DNA of 64,000 nt from Eumeta japonica (taxonomy: Eukaryota > Arthropoda > Insecta > Lepidoptera > Psychidae): assembly GCA_005406025.1 (NCBI GenBank), contig BGZK01000077.1, positions 124,001 to 188,000 of the forward strand, in the 5' to 3' direction. Positions 36,491 through 49,263 of the stretch are shown piece by piece. A program made the translations under genes and the position numbers. The notes beneath the pieces are model-generated. The model was not told the origin of the DNA, made no database searches, and saw only the letters and a list, made by a program, of their open reading frames with translations. How positions within the stretch are numbered: position 1 is the first letter of the stretch; every line of letters starts with the position of its first letter.

Positions 36491-37100
36491 ATTATTCACT
36501 TAATTTCTACTATCAATGGGAATACAGATGAGATACTACACTGTCACGGAATATAAATGTGAAGTAGCAGCTTGTGTTGTTGTGTTCCATTCAGTGAATG
36601 AGAGTTTCGGTGGCTCACTTCCTGTTCCATCGGATATATACTGTTCCTTAGTGTTGCGAGCAATGCCTGGTTGCGAGTGTCCATGGGCGGCGGGGATCAT
36701 CTACGCTCTCTAGCAGCTTGTGTGTTCGTATAATCCTCAGAAAAAAACATAAAAATGTTCAAAATTTTAACTACAATTCAAATGATTTCCAAAGCAAATA
36801 TTGTTTTTTAGTAGGCCAACAGACAGAGATTTAACTATTGACATTAGGCATGAAACCCTTATAATAAACATTTAAACCAATTTCTAATTTTATAATTTTA
36901 ATAATATACAGTTCCAATTCAGCAATGAAAGGCATTTAATTATTTATAGCAGTCTACGCAGGAATAGAATGATAAAAGGGGCATATTGGTAACATAAAAA
37001 AAAATATGCTATTTTAAGAGTTTTCTGTACATGACAGACGTGCGGTTCACTTGAGCCGCGAACACTTTGAAAATAATAGCCATTCAACATTTTCCCAACG
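36491..37100. other. AT-rich DNA, no gene seen
   Basis: Short frames only (for example 36516-36713), without motif. Confidence 0.35.
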
Positions 37101-37407
37101 TTATTTATAAACGATAACATATTTCCACATGTTTACAGAGCTGTCGGCGAGTTCGGCAAATTTCGACGTCGTTATACGACTCGATAATCACGCTGCTTAA
37201 TATTCCATGAAAATTAATACGGCACGCTTATTATAAACTTCAAATAAACTTTTATCTTTTCTGCGCGTGGGCCGAGGGCTCGCTTACGCTCTACAAAGTT
37301 CAACGAAAATGGCGAAAACTTAACGTTATTTCGTGTCGAATAAGCTATTTCAATACGCCCACGGTGAATTCCTAATAATGTGTTTGATATATAAGATACT
37401 ATCCCTT

Positions 37408-37454
37408 TATATACATATATATATATATACATATACATATATATATAGATATAC
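37408..37454. repeat. (TA)n/(TACA)n microsatellite
   Basis: Nearly pure alternating t/a with interspersed c. It yields an artefactual Tyr/Ile-rich frame on the minus strand. Confidence 0.85.
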
Positions 37455-37489
37455 AACAAGTAACCGAATACAATAAAATAAATTCTTTA

Positions 37490-37605
37490 AAAATCTGTGT
37501 GTCTGTCTGTTTAAAGACACTAATATTCAGAACTGCTCAACGAATGTTTTTGGGGTTTTAACGGGTAACTTGAGCGTACTTTGAGGCAACATATAGATTT
37601 TATTA
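37490..37605 (+). repeat. Head fragment of the agctagt repeat family
   Basis: gtgtgtctgtctgtttaaag followed by actgctcaacgaatg and a 'tttggggttttaacgggtaac' stretch parallels the openings at 150 and 44925. Confidence 0.45.
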
Positions 37606-38119
37606 TATCAAAATCGGTATACAAATAATTTGATTCTCGAACATTAATTCCTAGACTAAGAAGTCACGCAAAATGTATTACTTAAATATGATAATTGTGA
37701 TATTTTATTTTAATGCACGCATATTTCATTAGCTGCCTTCCCTTAGGTACCGAAACCTACCTTCCCTTCTCCCTTCAAAAATAGGCATTTAATTAAAACC
37801 GTTTTAATAAATACGTTGCTCATTGTTAGATCACAGAAAGTGCATTGAGTATTAATAATAAAGATAAAGGATATCCTTTGGAAATTTTAATAACACCAAT
37901 ACATAGGGATCTCAACTAGGTTAAATATTTAATTTTTACATCAAATCGCAATTACCAATACAGCAACAGGGATAGGTCGTCTATGTTGGAAGATGATCTC
38001 GCGAAATTTTCTCAATTTGACTTTAAAACTCCGCGTTAGAAGGGATGTCGATATAAAAGGCCTTCTATAACGAATGAAAAGAACGTGGTAATTAATAGCT
38101 AATAACACAGGTACAGTAG

Positions 38120-38600
38120 AACGCACGAAACTTTGCCGCTGTGAAGTTAGTCATGAAAGCGTCGCAATAGCGTAAAATTGGCTCGCAGGGGAGAAGAAAG
38201 AAGGATCGGGGAGTGTTAAACCTGCGCATTACGTGATTCGCAGGCAATTCAGAGCGGCAAAGTTTCATGCGAGCGGTAAAGTTTGATATGCTTTCATACA
38301 ATACATTATGTTATAAATTAGAATGCACTAAAGTAAAATACGCTAAAAAAATGTGTAAAACTGTCCTGCTAACTGCTAGTTGCAAAATAAATGATACACT
38401 TTATTACTCGGGGATAATGTAGCTTTTTACTAGTGAAAAAATTTTTAGAAGCGATGTGGTAGTGCGTTTCAATAGTACAAAAGGCGAACGAAGTCTGAGA
38501 AAAATGCTTAAATAGATTGCTTAAAAACCTCTCTTTTCTTGGAGTTTCTGCGGACGGTAAAGTTTCGTGGTGTTCGGTCAAAAGTTATGGCAATCCGTTA
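38120..38600. promoter_or_regulatory. Cluster of four GCGG(C/T)AAAGTTTC(G/A)TG-like motifs, candidate regulatory block
   Basis: Four near-identical motifs occur in 450 bp: cacgaaactttgccgct (38124-38140, reverse), agcggcaaagtttcatg (38253-38269), agcggtaaagtttgat (38272-38287) and gacggtaaagtttcgtgg (38553-38570). A short palindrome, cctgcg...cgcagg (38221-38244), lies beside them. The block is GC-richer than its surroundings and shows no transposon signature. It could be a factor-binding cluster or a decayed tandem repeat. Confidence 0.3.
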
Positions 38601-39995
38601 ATTTCAGACGAACCGGTGGGACCATTTACATATATATAAATGAAATGAAAAGTAAATAATAAAAAAGAAATAATATAAAGCGAGCAATTACGTTTTAAAT
38701 TATAGATTATTTAATTCGAACGCGGGAAAACTTTGAACTAACACAGACTGAATTCTGAAGTGCATTATTGAAGACAGAAGTGGTAGTTAATGAATAATTA
38801 AATCACATTTGATTTATTCTGTCCGCATAACGTAATAAATTTTGAATACCCTTTAATTAGTTTTGCAAGGGTCAATTTACTTTAGCGGCCACCCTCTTAA
38901 CAAGGGCCGTGACTAACTTTGTTATAATACCGATATTAAATTATTAATTAATTGTTCATTGCTTTGTTGTTGCAATATTAATTTCCTTGACATCTTTTTT
39001 ATTACTGTAGCTTATACGATGACATAAATCTTAAATAGAGACTTTTAAACAACAAAAGCAATGTCAATAATTTAAGAAAATATCTTATTTGCTTTTTTAA
39101 ATAACTTATACGGATCGATCTAACTTGTTCAACACATGAAGGGGTGTGTAGAAGCTACTTATTCTATAGATCGTTGTCAACAAACAAATTATAGTTGGCC
39201 TTAAAGGGTTTTGAAAAAAAATCACTTTCAAGATATGATTGAGAATGCATTTTATGCAAGCCTACATGTTTTATCGTATAAAGTTTTGTTGTTGCCGCTC
39301 TAAGTAAATTCGCGCATAGCAATGGTTTTGAAAAAGTCCACTCAAACAGCAACTCAATTTTGCCAGTTCTACTATAATCTTGAGATGCGTACTTATAGAT
39401 GGCACGAGCTTGCGTTAAATAAAAATTCGAGATGATTTCACGCACTGTATTATTTTATACTATATTTACATGTACTATATTTTATACAACATGTATATTA
39501 TATTTTACATTTAGAAGTAAACCTATCAAATCTTTTCACACTTTTCAAATATTAACTATTCTTATTTGTCGTCGAACCCGTTCAGTTCAAACGCGGAGTT
39601 TTCAAACCGCAAATACTGGCTTCCGTCCACATTGACAGAACATCAACATAATCAATCATCCTTCTATACATCAACATAATCAGTCATGATTCTGATCGTT
39701 ATTCCATTCTCGATTCCGGAGTTTGAAGTTATTTTCATGAAAAAAAAATTTAAATAGAATTATTAAAATAATTTTAGAAGTGCTGTTTCAGTTTAATGAT
39801 GTCTAAATTTAAAATTTCAAAATATATGTCTCCATATTGGGAATGGGGGTCACACAGAGAAAAAGACACCTGTAACAAGAAAGGGAGGAGCCCTTAATAG
39901 TTATGAAATTCTGTGACGTAATTTATAGATGGCCCCATATCTGGAGTCTGAAAAACATATTTAGCCATTGAATTGCTATGTCGCTATTGTGGATA
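38601..39995. other. AT-rich DNA, no gene seen
   Basis: Frames at 39164-39445 (minus) and 39432-39635 (plus) have no motif. I can name nothing here. Confidence 0.4.
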
Positions 39996-39996
39996 C

Positions 39997-40665
39997 GAGG
40001 GCTGTTGTTTATGTATCCGGAATTGACCACATACAGAGCAATATTTAAAAACTAATTAAAATATTTAAAAATGGAAATCCTTGATTGAAGACTACAGTTT
40101 GTTTTATCTAGGTGTCAATTGTGTTACCTTTGTGATAATTTCTAAAATTGCGTATATTTATCACGATGAATTTAACTCGCGAAAATTGTTGCGCAATGAT
40201 TTATTAAGATTTTTGGCGTGGACTAACTCAAAAAAAGTACATCGATCAACTCACTCTGACTTTTGGGGATGAAGCACTATCAAAAACCACTGTCTATCAC
40301 TGGTTTAGTGAGTTTAATCGTAGGCGGTCGCCCAAAATCAGTTGTACCAAAAAATCGTTGTTATGAAATATAAATGCAAAATCGTCATATTACATATCGC
40401 TAGATAAGTAACATAAGTTTGACAGCATAAGTTTGATGAGCATACATAAGATATTACACGAAAATTTGACTGTAAAAAAAGTTGTTTTTTTGGAAGTTCA
40501 AAAGATCGAATTGACCGGTCAACCGCCGTACAGACCCGATTCAGCACCCAACGATTTTTATTTATTCCCAAGCGTCAAAAATAAATTACGTGGTCAACGT
40601 TTTTCGAAATTATCGAGAAATTACCTTGCCATTGTATTAATCTATCAAGTGAAGTTTTAAAAAGT
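39997..40665 (+). mobile_element. Mariner element B2, internally deleted
   Basis: The left end cgagggctgttgtttatgta follows a TA at about 39996. Transposase starts at ATG 40166 (MNLTRENCCAMI). After a frameshift it reads through a DQLTLTFGDEALSKTTVYHW segment (40237-40300) and FNRGR. Then it is deleted to a HKILHENLTVKK relic (about 40440-40475) and again to PPYRPDSAPNDFYLFPSVKN (40521-40580) and KLRGQRFS. The DD34D catalytic core is therefore mostly absent, with only the last catalytic Asp region (APND) kept. Same subfamily as B1 and B3. Confidence 0.78.
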
Positions 40666-41610
40666 ATAATACAAGATAATTTCTAACAATAAGAAGTTTT
40701 GAACCCCATTTAAAGATTAAAAGCTTCCATGACCTACAAAACATTATCGGAGCTTACAATAGAAACAGGGGTAAACTTGGCTGCGGGTAATCAAACTTCA
40801 CATTTTACCAGATTTCTCATCTTAAATCCATATTTGTATATTAAGTTTAACAAGTAAATGTCTTTTTGTATACATATAATACGTGAAAATTTAAAATTTG
40901 AATATAAATACAAATTAAATAAACTTAATGACTATCTACAAAATATATTAATTATTTACAATATATAATCGAAAAAATAAATTTACTTCCGTGATGATCT
41001 GATATGGCTATATATAATATTTTTTTATGCAATGAAAGTAACCGTAATGCTTTTTAGGCGTCAAAGAAGTTAAATATTGAAGTAAAACTGTAGAGCTTTT
41101 AAATCCCACTGAATGATACCTACACCATGCCGTGATGTCCTTCCTCGTTCAACATCACGCGTTTTGGAAGTAAACGAAAACATGTATAGCCTTAATCGAC
41201 GTGAATCGTTTGACCCGGTCATATTATGCGGGGAATTCGAAACAGTATTAGCGACACTTCAAAAGAATATACTACGTGTTATTGTTTTCTTCAAACTATC
41301 CATCGACGTCCGTTCAAAGTTTCATACGTCTAAATTCTAAACCAGTTCTAGAAATGCATATCAAAGCCGATATGGGACACCTCCCCAACCGCCTTCTCGA
41401 ATACAGCAGCAACGATGTCATAAACGCGCCGAGATAGGACTTATTTAAATTTTACTATCGCGTCACGGCGTCATACGACCAGCGAGAACCTGCTTCGGAG
41501 CCCGCATCAGACTGTACAGTACTCAGCATGAAACTATCATGTTCACGCGAAAATATCTATGTAGAATTTCATGCACAACTCCCGATCCAGTATTCAGTGT
41601 GTGCTAAAAG
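40666..41610. other. AT-rich DNA, no gene supported
   Basis: A 75-codon plus frame (41113-41340) is unremarkable. A GC-richer stretch at 41360-41530 (gtcacggcgtcatacgacc) may be repeat-derived but has no recognised signature. Confidence 0.35.
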
Positions 41611-41619
41611 CTTTGAGTG

Positions 41620-41880
41620 TATAAATCACCTGTTCTCCTGAAAAAACTTTTTCACCTCCAGCACGTTTTCTTCTGTAAAAGCCGTTAAAAGAAGGTCACT
41701 TTTTTCCTCGACCGTCAAAGTTAGTAAGCCGTGCTTAAACTCGTTTAGCCGGCGGCAAACAGCCACTTTAGAAGAGCTTTTGCTTTTGAACGCCATTCGA
41801 AGCCTTTCATATGATTCTTCAGGTTTTAGTCGATATTTGGAAAGCGAATAATATTCATCGCGCATAAATGTTCTCGTTGT
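41620..41880 (-). pseudogene. Mariner transposase N-terminal fragment, third subfamily
   Basis: The minus-strand frame (starting at 41865) reads ESYERLRMAFKSKSSSKVAV, then RRLNEFKHGLLTLTVEEKS and a TEENVLEVKKFFQENR end. It matches the helix-turn-helix, linker and 'TEENV' segment of a mariner-like transposase that differs from subfamilies A and B. Catalytic regions are absent. Because the frame is open across 79 codons, it is either recent or only lightly decayed. Confidence 0.55.
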
Positions 41881-44040
41881 AGGTCCATTTTTCAGTGAGA
41901 CAACAATTTTGCTCGTAAAAAATGTAAACGGAAATTTGTATTCGGAATGTTCATATACCTTCTGCTAAATAATTGAGTTTCATAACTCTACGAGAACCAT
42001 CCAGTGTTTCTTTATTGGGAACTGTTTTACATCACAAAATGCTATTTTTTCTTGGTACCAATTAAATTTATTTCATTAAGTTCAGCACTAAATAACTAAA
42101 GTATTCCTATATAATTCAAATTTCCTATAAACTCAATCTCTTTTAGATAAATCTTTTAAACATATGGATGTTAAATCAGTATATTGAATATAGAAATCCT
42201 AATAACTTATAAATTTTTCATAGCATTTATAAAAACGGCAAACAAGCATGCGCGCCACCAGACACATTACATATTCATAGACACCGCAACTCCAGAGAAA
42301 CGCAATTGATACCATTTTTAACAGCGCATTCAACATGATAGACCACGAAAACCTATTGAAAATAGGTTCTGCGATATTGTAATACTTATATTTACTCTAT
42401 ATGTCAACTTTGGTATCTCGGAACATCGTGTCTGAATCATTTACTATTTATATTTTATCACGGACAGTGTTTTTTGTATCAGTAACAGCGATGTTCTTTT
42501 ATATATATATATATGTCAAAAATAAAGCAAACGCTACATCATCACAAATAAAATTGTGAAAACAATACGGTGCCTCTGTACACCAAAAAGGTGTATTAAA
42601 ATTTATAAATTAAATTAAAAAAATGGAAAACAACGAGGTAGGTTGTCATCTACACGGTCACGGTTGTTTCGAGCTGACAACGTCTACACACCCTGGGGAC
42701 AAACACAATAATGTAATGACGGATTCTTCCGCGGTTTTTCCTCATTTTGTCCCTTCTCGTACTTCTCATATTGAATAATGGGTTTAATGAGTGATTAACC
42801 AATTAGTGATATAAAAAAGAAATTTAAATTTTAAAGTTCGAAGTCGCTTATTAACAAACTATTCTATATTCACTATAACTTCACTTGTATTTTAACATTG
42901 TCTATTTTTGAACATAACGATACCAGGATTATACAAATCCTTCGACGAACCCACTCATTGTGATACGTTACATTAGACAACTACCAATATATGCAGCAAA
43001 ACGCACAAACCAACAACGACATCTCGCAGCCATAGAATACAACAATAAGTAAATGTTGGTAATTTGAGCTATATAAAGATATACGGATATTCAATGTACC
43101 GCTTACATTTTTCCAACATCAGCCTAGGATAGACAAGGCAATTTTGTAAATCTAACTTATCGCACATGCCTGTGGCGTGAAATATAATAACTTCGAAATT
43201 ATTAATAATTTAGACATACGCAATTAAGTCAGATCAAGTAAGCTCATTTAAAACTTGACTAATTCGCGCAAAACTAAGTTACATCGATCACATAATATCA
43301 TATCGTAAAAGGTTCATATAAAAAGTTAGGTTTAATAATGATAAGTTTTCAAATCCTTTGAGATATGGTGTCAAGTATATATTGTATTATAATACTATTA
43401 GTACATATTGGTTGTTTCTACCGCAGTTCTATTTAGAAAGTATTTTTACAAATATTTGCAAAACGGTATATGTAATGAAAGCCTATGGACTTTCAGGCGA
43501 AAATGATGAATTACGAAGGTAACGCCTTTTATAATTAATAATGTATAAACCAAAATTTATATCTCAGCATAACTTCCTGCATACAAACTGATTATAGTCA
43601 TTAGATCTAGCTCTGATATTCTTACAAATATCAATTTTAACACTCCAAATCCAAAGTTTGTCATATAAAATTTTTCTTTTCAAACAAACTCTATCTAAAA
43701 ACGCAGCTAAAAATTTAAGACTTTTCAAGTTACTAATATATAAATTCATTTTTTTGATAGAAATGAATGCAAAATGTATAACTGACCATCTTTATATTAA
43801 TACGTTTCTTAAATATTGAAGTTCATCTTTTTACTTATTGGACGTACCATACTACGATGCTTAAACTTATGGCGAACAACAAAATTTTTCATCCTGTCAT
43901 ATAACAATTTTAATAATATATTTTAAAATTTTCAAAGGAATAAAATAATAATAACTCTCCTTAAAATTCACAAAAATGTAATAATACCTATCGCAAAAAC
44001 ACAAACCTCAGCAATGCCTATTTCACCCGCCCTCGTCGGT
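41881..44040. other. AT-rich DNA, no gene seen
   Basis: A (TA)n run near 42500-42515 and a GC-richer patch at 42635-42730 are the only deviations. Confidence 0.4.
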
Positions 44041-44044
44041 AAAC

Positions 44045-44082
44045 AAATTAACGAATATTAAATTTGTAATATTCGTTAATTT
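44045..44082. repeat. Perfect hairpin, 16-bp arms
   Basis: aaattaacgaatatta (44045-44060) and taatattcgttaattt (44067-44082) are exact reverse complements around a 6-nt loop. It sits immediately upstream of the GC-richer island at 44100-44430. Confidence 0.85.
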
Positions 44083-44099
44083 CATTCTTTTTCAGAAGA

Positions 44100-44430
44100 A
44101 TGAAAGGAATCCGTTCGCCCGACAGCGCAAATGTTGTTTCAGCACATAAATTTTAATAATTTGCAAAGGTACAACGTTACAGTACAACCTCGAGCGTCGC
44201 CCACGCGGCGTCTGTCTTCGTCGGATTTTCCCTGTAAAATCGACGCGCGCGAAAGCGGCCCACGCGGCTGTATTTTAATAAAAGCTCTTTTATCTCGCGT
44301 ACAAAGCATAAAGCTCGTATCGAACGACGCGCAAACAGGTTTGGATGTTTCATTAAATATGCAAAGGTTACACGATGTTCCGATCCATGTGGCTGGTTGT
44401 ATTCCGTGTTCGGACAAATGCGAAAAATGA
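44100..44430. promoter_or_regulatory. CpG-rich island, open on both strands, possible conserved non-coding DNA
   Basis: About 330 bp rich in CpG (gagcgtcgcccacgcggcgt, aaatcgacgcgcgcgaaagc), with about 90-100 open codons on each strand (44131-44430 plus, 44139-44417 minus). Neither product has a domain I recognise, and openness on both strands is what GC-rich, stop-poor sequence gives by chance. No repeat signature is seen. A coding exon cannot be excluded. Confidence 0.3.
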
Positions 44431-44539
44431 AAAAAAAGGAGAGATCATATTTTAACCGATAGGCGTATTGTTAATTCGAAATGATATGATGAAAATGAAT
44501 ATGATCATGATGAAAATTTTTGCAATTGGCCATTGAGTG

Positions 44540-44640
44540 TATTAAAAACCGGTCCGATGCGATTCGGGCTCGTACACGAAGGGTTCCATACCATCATACA
44601 ATAAATATGTATAAAAAATACACTACGTATTTTTTTTAAA
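44540..44640 (+). repeat. Head fragment of the cggacaagtgcgagt repeat
   Basis: aaaaaccggtccgatgcgat, then cgggctcgtacacgaagggt and tccatacc, match the family's opening. No tail is found downstream, so the copy is 3'-truncated or decayed. Confidence 0.55.
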
Positions 44641-44924
44641 GTTAAAAAAAATTTAACTCAAACAAAAATCAACGAAAGAAGTTCGTTTCTTGTACAAGGA
44701 ACTCCCTTAATTTTGACTTTATTTTATTTTGATTGTTAATTTTTATAGCGGTCATATTAATTCATAATACAATATATTAAAATAGGCAATTTAAATACCT
44801 GCTCTATATACATACAACAAAACAAAAGAGAGGAATAACTTTACATTAAAGATATTTGAAAAAAAAACTACTTTGAAGGGATATTAGAAACATTCACAGA
44901 ATGTTTTTCAATGGTTTTTAGATT

Positions 44925-45228
44925 TATTTATCTCTGTCTGTTTGTGTATTCGTGAATTCCGCTAAAAACCACTCGACATAAATCAATAGTTTGAACCCAA
45001 AAGTAACATGTAGAAGAGTTTTTATCCTGTTTCGCTATCATTTTCTATTACATTATATACATTTTGAATAGGATCAAAGTCTAGATTAAGATTAGAATCA
45101 AAAACGGAGCTTGGATTGGAATCGAAAACAGGAACAAGATTGGGATCATGGTGGACAGCGTGATCAATCGATACAAGAGATGTAGAAATTCATTCTATGG
45201 ACGGCGAAGTTGTGAATGAAAGCTAGTA
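44925..45228 (+). repeat. agctagt repeat family, near-complete copy
   Basis: The head atctctgtctgtttgtgtat, the body 'gctaaaaaccactcgac', a run of aatc(g)aaaacggag-like segments (45060-45150) and the tail gaagttgtgaatgaaagcta follow in the same order as the pieces seen elsewhere in the window. About 300 bp, no coding capacity. Confidence 0.5.
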
Positions 45229-47194
45229 TAAAAATAATACAAAATAATAAAATAGGCAATGCATAAGACTAGTAATCATGTGATAAAAAAAAAGGTCAAA
45301 TTATTAATAGTGTATTATATTTATTTATAAGCTTATGTTCATTTCTCAAAAGTATAGGCAGAGGCCACGGACTTCTACACGGTACGATCTTTGTATATTT
45401 TTCCTTTTTCACTGACATTCATCAAACAGTTCAAGGAAGCTCAACAATTTCATATCTTTAAAATTTCTTTAATATATTAAAGTTTGATAAATAGTGGTAT
45501 ACCTCCAAATTGATTTGCATAAGATTTCGTGAGGCACCCCTTGCGGACCTTTTCATCGCACACATTCGCTCTGTTTGCTCTCGCTTTTTTATAATATTTG
45601 GGATTGAATTTAATATAAAAATTATTTCTTAGTATATAACTTACCAAGACGACAAATTGTTATCATTATTCTATTATAGGTGTACTGTAATAATTAAGCA
45701 AACAAGACAAAACAACACCTATAAAGTAAAACTATGGTAATAAATATATCCATATAGGTAAATTTTTATTGACTTGACTTTCAGCATTACATAACGTAAT
45801 ATCAAAAGTTTGACTACCTCTTTTGTCTTTAAATCCCATCTGTTATCAAATAAAAGTTGTTAGGACCCTAGTTCTAATATGATATTAATGCAAATCCTAG
45901 AAACTATTGGATTAGTTTGTGGTTAGATTTTAAATTATTTTCAACACTAATCCTACAGTATTTATAAGACCTTAATAACGTAAAGGTTTTTTTTTCTGCT
46001 CATAAATTCAATTTTTATGAAATGCGGCTTAGGAAATATAGCACCTTTTTTTCAGATGTTTATTTTTCAAACGGAGAACAATTTAGAAAATCCATTTTGT
46101 GTATAAAAATTTATATTTGTATAGTTAATGATATTTGTATATACAAAATATTTAAAAAAAGAAGTAAAGTTCAGAATTAAGATCACAGTTGAGAATAATT
46201 ATGAATGAAAATTCTTTATCCTTGAAAACAATGTGTCGTTAAAAACTTTATAAAATAACATACAAACAAGTTTAATTTCAATCCAATTTTCAAAAATATT
46301 TTGGATTTCTTAAAGCGTCGTTATTGTATTATAAGACTAAAACAAGTTAGCCCATGTTGGAGTTTATTTTTACTAAAACATTTTTAATCCAAAGAATGTA
46401 ATCGGGTATTGTATAAAATATATCAATTTTGAAATCGTTTCGGTCAAAGGATCTTGAACGTGTTTTTGTTGAACAAATAAAGTACAACGAATAACATACT
46501 TCAAATCCAGTGGCCAATCATAATACAAGTTTATTTAGATTATGTTTCATGTATTATACTTAAACATAATATAATTAGTTATTTAAATTATATTTTATAT
46601 GCAATTTATTCAACACTGTAAGCTTTCTAGTCTTAAATTATTGATTTCCCATAATTATTGCTGATTTGAAATAGCCACAACGCCTGATGCTCTGCTAAGA
46701 AAATACTGTAGCGCATGCGTGATTGTAATGCACAGCGGCAGTATGTGTATAATATTTACGCAAATATGTATTGATATTTACAATTTTTTAATACATTCAT
46801 TATGTTTAATATGTGAAGACATTCATCAATAGAAGCTTTATACAAATTATGTTTTTCATGGGATCTCATTTCTTTTTATTGAAATTGTGTATTTGTTGAA
46901 TCGCAGATCTCAAACATTGCCACAATTTTTGTTTATTTTTAAATTTCGACAAATGATTCAACTCATTTTGCCTACAAACGATAAATTATAAGCAAAATGA
47001 GTTAAAGAAATATACATAACGGTTGATTTTGCAGGCCAGCCCCAAAACGGTGCGTATTGTTTAAGCAAGAATGTTTTCGAGCTCGGAAAACTGAAAACAT
47101 CCTTATTCATATTTTAGAACTCAAATTTATCGCAGTTCTCCGACAAAATTATTAGAGACTAATTGCCACCCGCATTATGCGTTACAAAAGTAAA
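45229..47194. other. AT-rich DNA, no gene seen
   Basis: Nothing recognisable apart from a short GC-richer run at 46680-46740. Confidence 0.4.
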
Positions 47195-48031
47195 TAAAAA
47201 AAAAACGGTCAAAAGCGCGTCGGGCCACACGCAGTGTAGGGTTCTGTAGTCAACCGTCGCAATATATGTGTATATTTTCGCTTTTTAAGTGTTTAAAAAG
47301 CGACTTTCTCTTTATTAATATTAACCTATTAATTGTCATCAGGGTTCAACAGCTAATAAGGTCTACAAATGGGCCCACATAGGACGGGTGTGAAATAAGT
47401 TAAGATTTTATATTTCCATAATTTTATATGGTACATAAACTTATATTTACTACCAAGTTCTCTCAAACAACACCGCCATCTAAGTAATTTTCAATGGAAT
47501 TCGTATATTTCTTTTTTACTCCTCCAAGTACATTTTATAAGTTAAATTACTCGTTAACTTTTAAAACGTACTCAGCTATGGATAGTTTTCTTTGTAACTT
47601 CGTCATATTTTTTTTCACTTATCAAAGAATAACCATTTAGTTGGCAAGGGAGGGGATACTTGATTCTGCCGAAAAATAATAATTTTAGACTTCATATTTC
47701 GCAAACGGGTCCGTAAATAAAAAAATGAATTTACACAATGCTTTTGCATCAGCTATTCAACGCTACCCCACATCGTGGGATAAATGAGAAAAAACAAATT
47801 CATCCCCCACTTTGTTTAGGGGAGGTACCTAAAATTTTTTTTTTGACATTTTATCTTACCTTTTTGTCGACGTAATTAATGAATAACCCTACAGAATTAT
47901 AGCTTTCTAGTACTAAGAGTCTCTGAGCTAAGCCGCTGACAGATATACAGACAGACAAACAAACAGATAAACGAACGGACGGACGGATATGGCGAAACTA
48001 TAAGGTGCCTTGTTGACTACGAAACCCTAAA
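47195..48031 (+). repeat. Lepidopteran repeat (cggacaagtgcgagt family), complete 0.84-kb copy
   Basis: The head aaaaaaaacggtcaaaagcg is followed by cgtcgggccacacgcagtg and gggttctgtagtcaac. The tail carries ctctgagctaagccgctgac, then gacagacaaac and gacggacggatatggcgaaa, and ends gttgactacgaaaccctaaa. The head (agggttctgtagtcaac) and tail (gttgactacgaaaccct) are inverse to each other, giving the element short imperfect terminal inverted repeats, as expected of a non-autonomous DNA transposon. Confidence 0.65.
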
Positions 48032-48384
48032 AAAGATGAAGGGTGCGTGGCATTACAAATAACTTAAAACCATCTACACAAGTGGTCCTATTAAGATTCC
48101 ATTTTTTTTTCATTCTAACCTATGAAACCTTAACAATGACGAAGAGTGAAGAGAATTTGAAAAATTGTTAACTTAAAAACTTCAAATAACCGTGCGGCAA
48201 TAATCAAACTCCCATTGCGACACGCCCCTATAATGACATAAATTCTTATGATAGAGTAAAATAGAAATAAAAATGCTACAAAATCGCGGTCTTTGTATGG
48301 AGAATCCTCTTATTTATTCACTTTTTTATCATTTGTGGAGATATCCGCCATAATAATACATAGCCTGCAAAAAAATTGATTAGC

Positions 48385-48482
48385 TAACTTTTACAGTCCA
48401 AAAAAATGGATAAACGATCAGACTGTATAGGCCTAGTAATAAGATCTAATTGTACCCTTATGTATACGGAACCCTAAAAAAT
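48385..48482 (+). repeat. Tail fragment of the same repeat family
   Basis: ctagtaataagatctaattg then tatacggaaccctaaaaaat matches the family's end. The head is missing. Confidence 0.5.
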
Positions 48483-49254
48483 CTGAGCTCAAGTCGATTA
48501 GAATGAAGACCAAATACGAGTACATATTTAAATGACATTCCCTTATTTCTTTCGCTGGTAAAGAATCATTATTTCATAAAGAAAATGTATTTACCTCATG
48601 CTTACATCCCGAAACCATTATTTCTATTTCACATAAAAAACGACGTAATGGGATGAAACTCGGTTAAGCCAGGAAAAAATATTGTAGCTATATTTTGTGT
48701 GTTTATTTTACTTTGTTTTACATTTAATGACTATGAAATAAGAGTAGCCTCCGCTTAGCATTTAGATTCCCAGAAATTTATCATGTAGATTAACCTTAGA
48801 ATAAACTATGCAAAGGGATATTAATATAAAACGCTTATCTGTCCTAAGTAAAATCAAGTGTTATATCAAGGATTGACTTGAAGCTAAGTATTCGGTGGAC
48901 AAAAAAGAGAAACGAATTAAATTGTTTACTAAGGTAATGAAAACGAAAATGGGGAATAGTGAATTATATACTTACTGCCTATTTTTGTGAAAAAAAAAAA
49001 GGGAGTAATAAAGGCTTTTGCTATGCTAAACATCGTCCTTTACTTATATATAATGTATTAAAATACAACAGCAAAGATAAGATCGCTGTAGTCTCAAGAG
49101 AAAATGGCATTTACTCCAAAAGACACCTTGTGTCTTTAATAAACATTGCAAGTATATACTGATTAAAATGAGTTACGTGCCAATAGCACAAAGTTATGAC
49201 AATGACATTGGTGCACATAAACATATGTGATTATATTATTTGTATTCAAGCACA
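48483..49254. other. AT-rich DNA, no gene seen
   Basis: A 67-codon frame (48959-49162) has no motif. Confidence 0.4.
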
Positions 49255-49263
49255 CAAACTTAT
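49255..49263. repeat. Left 9-bp target-site duplication, caaacttat
   Basis: It directly precedes the left terminal inverted repeat and is repeated exactly at 56428-56436, just outside the right one. Confidence 0.85.

Noticed and set aside
37214..37459. 81-codon minus-strand frame with a Tyr/Ile/Met repeat
   Set aside because: Its start is the (TA)n microsatellite; the rest has no motif.
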